64,000 nucleotides of DNA from Alphaproteobacteria bacterium (GTDB lineage: Bacteria; Pseudomonadota; Alphaproteobacteria; Rhodobacterales; Rhodobacteraceae): assembly GCA_030425145.1 (NCBI GenBank), contig JAUHVK010000024.1, positions 1-64,000 of the forward strand. The letters are read 5' to 3'. Positions 63,491 through 64,000 of the stretch are shown here, one piece after another. A program made the position numbers and the translations under genes. Under the pieces are notes generated by a model that ran no database searches, was not told the DNA's origin, and saw only the letters and a list, made by a program, of their open reading frames with translations. Numbering within the stretch: position 1 is the first letter of the stretch; every line of letters starts with the position of its first letter.

Positions 63491-63967
63491 TCAATCCTCG
63501 TGTGACCGGATCTTGCCCAGCAGCGCCATCAGCGTTGCCTTTTCCTCATCGCTCAGGTTCGACAGCAGCCGATCCTCATGAGCCCTCACCGCAGCCCGCG
63601 CCTCGGCATAGGTCGTCTTGCCCTTGGTCGTCGGAACCAGCGCCTGAACCCGGCGATCCCCCGGCACATCGGTCCGCTTCAGCAGACCGCGCCCTTCCAA
63701 CTCGTCGACGATGGCCACCAACCCTGACCGCTCGATCCCCAGCATCCGTGCCAATCCGCTTTGCGTCACGTTCGGATACTGCACCACAAGCGACAGCGCC
63801 GAGAACACGCGCGGCGCGAACCCGTCTTCGCCCAGCGCTCGCCGGAAATCAGACTGCACGATCACATAGGCGCGCTTGAGATTGTAACCGATGAACTCTT
63901 CCAGATCCGGCGTCTCGACATGTGCCTCAAGTTCCGCCCGTATGTTCGTCTTGCGCAGCGATGCCAT
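63491..63967 (-). CDS. MarR-family regulator (hydroxycinnamate CouR/HcaR-like by context)
   Basis: A 158-residue MarR protein with winged-helix signatures QSGLARMLGIERSGLVAIVDELE and DRRVQALVPTTKG. It is co-transcribed with the SDR gene (2-bp gap). MarR proteins in hydroxycinnamate loci release DNA on binding the CoA thioester. It is the last gene before the window end; a CoA ligase might lie beyond. Confidence 0.85.
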   Translation of the reverse strand: MASLRKTNIRAELEAHVETPDLEEFIGYNLKRAYVIVQSDFRRALGEDGFAPRVFSALSLVVQYPNVTQSGLARMLGIERSGLVAIVDELEGRGLLKRTDVPGDRRVQALVPTTKGKTTYAEARAAVRAHEDRLLSNLSDEEKATLMALLGKIRSHED

Positions 63968-64000
63968 ACGTCATCTCCAGTTGTTTACAGGAAAATTATC

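Noticed and set aside
1-64000. CRISPR arrays, insertion sequences, tRNA or rRNA genes
   Set aside because: No regularly spaced repeats, transposase-like frames or RNA gene sequences were noticed on either strand.

Overview
The window is GC-rich, densely packed with genes and organised as long operons with many ATGA/TGATG/GTGA stop-start overlaps. The gene families (three TRAP transporter loci, iol, pca/pob and DctBD genes, an RTX-Hint exoprotein) suggest an alphaproteobacterium of the Rhodobacterales/Roseobacter type. This placement is inferred from gene content; no rRNA or tRNA gene is present to confirm it. Essentially everything is catabolic: transport, regulation and breakdown of sugar acids, cyclitols, amino sugar and plant/lignin-type aromatics.

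Left part (1-15748): the start of a TAXI-type TRAP receptor and a DctB/DctD two-component pair, followed by a complete hexuronate and unsaturated-uronate block on the minus strand: uxaC, dctP-dctQ-dctM, kdgF, kduI, kduD, uxuB, uxuA, uxaA. A divergent GntR/FCD regulator is coupled to kdgK. All branches converge on 2-keto-3-deoxygluconate, which KdgK phosphorylates; the aldolase is not in the window. Two copies of one 15-bp sequence, the second centred on a perfect inverted repeat, lie in the divergent promoter.

Middle part (15758-39811): two inositol-type clusters. The first, on the minus strand, has a LacI-type regulator, an IolI/MocC-like TIM barrel, a sugar ABC transporter, an SDR gene remnant, iolG, iolC fused to a DUF2090 aldolase domain, iolD, iolE, a PhyH-type oxygenase and iolB. 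The second has its own LacI regulator, two Gfo/Idh dehydrogenases, an IolE-like dehydratase, an IolC-like kinase, a second IolB and a stand-alone class II aldolase. It carries operator palindromes of the TTGCAACCGGTTGCAA type. Next to it lies a MocD/MocE-like oxygenase-ferredoxin pair with a PanB-like protein that lacks the PanB metal ligands, divergent from a third LacI regulator that is a paralog of the first. The arrangement suggests use of modified (for example O-methylated or amino) inositols.

Right part (40064-63967): a large secreted-type protein (choice-of-anchor L, RTX repeats, Hint domain) and nagA plus a SIS-type deaminase behind a 30-bp near-perfect palindrome. Then come pcaDCHGB, a PhzS-like flavin monooxygenase and pcaF under divergent pcaQ, pobA with divergent pobR, and a hydroxycinnamate-like set: acyl-CoA dehydrogenase, amidohydrolase, crotonase, TRAP transporter, sulfatase, SDR and MarR regulator. 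A plausible flow is import of a (sulfated?) phenylpropanoid, side-chain shortening, 4-hydroxybenzoate, protocatechuate, then beta-ketoadipate. The CoA ligase and pcaIJ are not in the window. No CRISPR array, insertion sequence, tRNA, rRNA or intergenic gap above 300 bp was seen.
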